Shown here in pieces: positions 4,388 to 5,977 of a DNA stretch of 5,977 nucleotides. The DNA comes from Moraxellaceae bacterium. GTDB lineage: Bacteria; Pseudomonadota; Gammaproteobacteria; Pseudomonadales; Ketobacteraceae. The DNA lies in the NCBI GenBank assembly GCA_002402125.1, contig NVVG01000201.1, positions 1 through 5,977 on the forward strand. The letters are read 5' to 3'. Below the pieces are notes generated by a model. That model was not told the DNA's origin, did no database searches, and saw nothing but the letters and a program-made list of their open reading frames with translations. The translations under genes and the position numbers were made by a program. Position 1 is the stretch's first letter. Each line of letters opens with the position of its first letter.

Positions 4388-4966
4388 ATGAACGATTCAG
4401 ACATACCTGACTATGTTAAAAAAGCATTTAAGGATAGCAGCTATACAATCATTAGCATTCCGGCTGGCACTGCACTTTATAAGTTATCCCAATATGAAAT
4501 TGTGAATGAAAAGCGAGGCGGCAGTGTCTCCCCTTGGTGGTCTCCTGTTATACCTTTTAAAGAAGATCGTCTCGGTGCCATTGGCCGCTACCAAGAAGCA
4601 CAGTTAAACGGAATATCCTTTGAAGCAATGGTGAGGTTTGCATCTGCAGTTAGAGTCGATTGGAATGGCCTTGATAACTATCAAGAAATCATTTTAACAA
4701 AGTCAGTTGATTGTATTTGGGGGCAATTCCAACCTCAGCCGGCCTATTCACCCATTGAGAAAGGTAAAAAAGTAGAACAGATGATTAAAAACTATGAGGC
4801 CAAAATACGAATAGTTGAAAAAGATCATTACGTACCGGAATTTCTTGGTGGCATTGAAGCATATCAATTTTGGATTCCCAACCTTACCAAAGCCGATTTA
4901 AAGTCAAACAACTCTATTCCTGCAAATGACCCCAAAGCGCTGGCTGTTGCACTTGGCCTAGCGTAG
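4388..4966 (+). CDS. Unrecognised 192-residue soluble protein with SPWW motif
   Basis: No signal peptide or membrane helix is visible. The distinctive features are IPAGTALYKLSQY (24-36), GGSVSPWWSPVIPF (44-57), GRYQEAQLNGISFEAMVRFASAVRVDWN (66-93), a strand-like EIILTKSVDCIWGQFQPQP (100-118), then Lys/Glu-rich sequence and EFLGGIEAYQFWIPNL, unusually rich in aromatics. The opening 'G-x-x-LYKL' followed by a Ser-Pro-Trp-Trp turn recalls toxin-like or ADP-ribosyltransferase-like small domains, but no catalytic residue set is demonstrated and I do not assign that function. AGG (4379-4381) six bases before the ATG is a weak ribosome binding site. A compound inverted repeat starts seven bases after the stop. 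Confidence 0.75.
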   Translation: MNDSDIPDYVKKAFKDSSYTIISIPAGTALYKLSQYEIVNEKRGGSVSPWWSPVIPFKEDRLGAIGRYQEAQLNGISFEAMVRFASAVRVDWNGLDNYQEIILTKSVDCIWGQFQPQPAYSPIEKGKKVEQMIKNYEAKIRIVEKDHYVPEFLGGIEAYQFWIPNLTKADLKSNNSIPANDPKALAVALGLA

Positions 4967-4973
4967 CGCGAAA

Positions 4974-5021
4974 AATCTCACGTTAGAAACACAAGGCTAT
5001 TAACGCGACGAAACTGAGATT
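4974..5021 (+). terminator. Compound inverted repeat after the 192-residue protein gene
   Basis: The left arm AATCTCACGTTA (4974-4985) pairs in two blocks: CGTTA with TAACG (5001-5005), and AATCTCA with TGAGATT (5015-5021). A nine-base bulge lies on the right side and the loop is 15 bases. No T run follows. It could end the transcript or be a folded recombination-like structure with an unpaired spacer. The GTTA...TAAC order is opposite to that expected for an attC. Confidence 0.4.
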
Positions 5022-5124
5022 GCTGCCACGCTTTCTATTAACGGAGTTCAGCAGTTTGATATATCTTCATACAATGGAGGGATGGTTGATTTGACCCGTG
5101 AGTGGGATGCTGCGGAGGCAGCTG

Positions 5125-5250
5125 CGACTGTCAGCAATGTGGAGGCATCTGTCTTCTTGGCGGAATAGGGTTGAGGCGTTCTTCTGAGATGCTTTAACAA
5201 GAGATCTTAAAACGACAGATAAGGTACGCTTCTAAATAAATCGTTAATCA
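5125..5250 (+). repeat. Gene-start-associated intergenic repeat, copy 4
   Basis: This copy is exactly collinear with 225-350 over 126 bases (about 93 identities by eye). The best-kept parts are CGACTGTC, AATGTGGAGGCA and CTGTCTTCTT at the left, TTCTGA in the middle, and AAAACGAC, ATAAGG and CGTTAA at the right. TTAAC (5194-5198) pairs with GTTAA (5243-5247), but the inner stem is poor. The TATACT box is replaced by GATGCT. It ends 13 bases before the methyltransferase start. Confidence 0.75.
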
Positions 5251-5251
5251 T

Positions 5252-5255
5252 GAGG
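5252..5255 (+). promoter_or_regulatory. Ribosome binding site deciding a TTG start
   Basis: GAGG ends eight bases before TTG 5264, an ideal distance, but 14 bases before the ATG at 5270. This favours the TTG start for the methyltransferase, although the two differ by only two residues. Confidence 0.6.
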
Positions 5256-5263
5256 ATATAGCT

Positions 5264-5863
5264 TTGAAAATGGAACCTTCACATTTTATCTTTTTAATTG
5301 TTATCACTATTTATCTCTTTATTCGTGGGACCTATATGTTACGAAGTTCTTCAAATAAGAAGACTTTCAAGAATTCGAATATAAGGGAAAATATACTAGT
5401 GTCTCTAGTGGCAGTAAGCCAACTTGTTTTACCGTTAATATTTATTTTTACGCCACTGCTTAATTGGGCAAACTACAAGCTCCCAATTGCCACTACTTGG
5501 CTGGGCCTTCCTGTAATGGTGTATGCACTCTACTTGTTCTGGCGTTCACATGCAGACCTAGGCGATTCCTGGTCGGTTAAATTGGAACTGAATCTTGAAC
5601 ATAAACTTGTAGATCGCGGCGTATATCATCTGATTCGACATCCAATGTATTCATCCTTGTTTTTACTGGGGATTGGTCAATCGCTTCTTTTGAATAATTG
5701 GCTTGCTGGGTGGGCAGCATTGGCGTCATTTGCCTTGCTGTATAGGTTGCGTCTTCCTCATGAAGAGGCAATGATGCTTGACTTATTTGGCGAAGAATAT
5801 CGATCTTATATGGAACGTACAGGTAGAATTATCCCGAGATTATCCAGAACTAAAAGTGCTTAA
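5264..5863 (+). CDS. Isoprenylcysteine carboxyl methyltransferase/PEMT-type membrane methyltransferase
   Basis: This 199-residue integral membrane protein has about four to five hydrophobic segments (roughly 8-26, 44-66, 74-93, 131-143, 146-160). The S-adenosylmethionine-binding region of the family is clear: LGDSWSVKLEL (99-109), LVDRGVYHLIRHPMYSS (115-131) with the RHPMY core at 125-129, then LPHEEAMMLDLFGEEYRSYMERTGRIIP (164-191) with the EE pair 167-168. Bacterial members methylate unknown small molecules, lipids or thiols. Because bacteria lack prenylated CAAX proteins, the eukaryotic name gives fold, not substrate. The length is normal. TTG 5264 is preferred over ATG 5270 on ribosome-binding-site spacing. 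Repeat copy 4 directly precedes the gene. Confidence 0.9.
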   Translation: MKMEPSHFIFLIVITIYLFIRGTYMLRSSSNKKTFKNSNIRENILVSLVAVSQLVLPLIFIFTPLLNWANYKLPIATTWLGLPVMVYALYLFWRSHADLGDSWSVKLELNLEHKLVDRGVYHLIRHPMYSSLFLLGIGQSLLLNNWLAGWAALASFALLYRLRLPHEEAMMLDLFGEEYRSYMERTGRIIPRLSRTKSA

Positions 5864-5977
5864 CAACAGCATTCACTTGACGGTTAACTTCATCCGCTTC
5901 GACGGGCGCTTCTAACTAACAAGTAGGAGAGTGAAAAAGGCTTAAGAAATATTGCCCGTTGTTCTAACTCGTCGGCT
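5864..5977. other. Intergenic tail at the right edge
   Basis: No gene is recognised. The methyltransferase stop is part of GCTTAACAAC (from 5859), whose GCTTAAC fits RYYYAAC, the left core of an attC site. GTTAAC follows at 5883-5888 and another TAACAA at 5917-5922. AGGAGAG near 5925 is followed only by a GTG frame of four codons. The stretch may be the start of a further recombination-site-like element cut by the window edge. Confidence 0.3.

Noticed and set aside
225..5250. CRISPR array
   Set aside because: The four repeats are long, diverged, irregularly spaced and separated by genes, not by short uniform spacers.
5577..5771. Minus-strand frame inside the methyltransferase gene
   Set aside because: It is antisense to the conserved RHPMY and EE region and is best explained as a shadow frame.
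5264..5863. Assignment as an enzyme acting on prenylated proteins
   Set aside because: The fold and motifs match the ICMT/PEMT superfamily, but bacteria lack the CAAX prenylation pathway, so the substrate is left open.

Overview
The window reads as accessory DNA from a gammaproteobacterium with moderate to low GC content, possibly marine or aquatic. That placement rests on general protein character and intergenic style, not on a marker gene. It holds seven complete protein genes, all on the + strand, plus the probable last codons of an eighth at the left edge. No tRNA, rRNA, CRISPR array, transposase, integrase or phage gene is visible.

Layout: a possible C-terminal tail (3-41); a 313-base gap with repeats; a 111-residue cytosolic protein of unknown function (355-690); a hormone-sensitive-lipase-type alpha/beta hydrolase (787-1710); a glyoxalase/VOC-fold protein (1884-2267); a small cysteine-rich lipoprotein (2652-3107); a DUF4336 metallo-beta-lactamase-like protein (start best placed at 3309, end 4007); an unrecognised 192-residue protein with an SPWW motif (4388-4966); and an ICMT/PEMT-type integral membrane methyltransferase (5264-5863). 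The genes share no pathway. Four intergenic gaps exceed or approach 300 bases.

The most striking feature is a family of four related intergenic repeats (about 225-350, 1743-1831, 2414-2523, 5125-5250). All have the same orientation and each ends only a few to about 25 bases before a start codon. Copies 1 and 4 align without gaps over 126 bases (about 93 identities by eye). Copies 1 and 2 match at 55 of 57 bases in their central part. Three copies carry a TATACT box, and the last ~55 bases are bounded by short complementary ends (TAAC/GTTA, or TAGC/GCTA in copy 3) around a partial hairpin.

One-way unrelated small genes, a repeat ending next to each start, TAACAA just after three stop codons, and a GTTAAAT box resembling an integron core site together suggest a decayed or non-canonical gene-cassette (chromosomal integron-like) array. 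The repeats do not meet the full attC consensus, and three gene junctions lack them. A mobile promoter/5'-UTR module is therefore a live alternative. Very short ORFs follow copies 2 and 3 and may be leader peptides or remnants.
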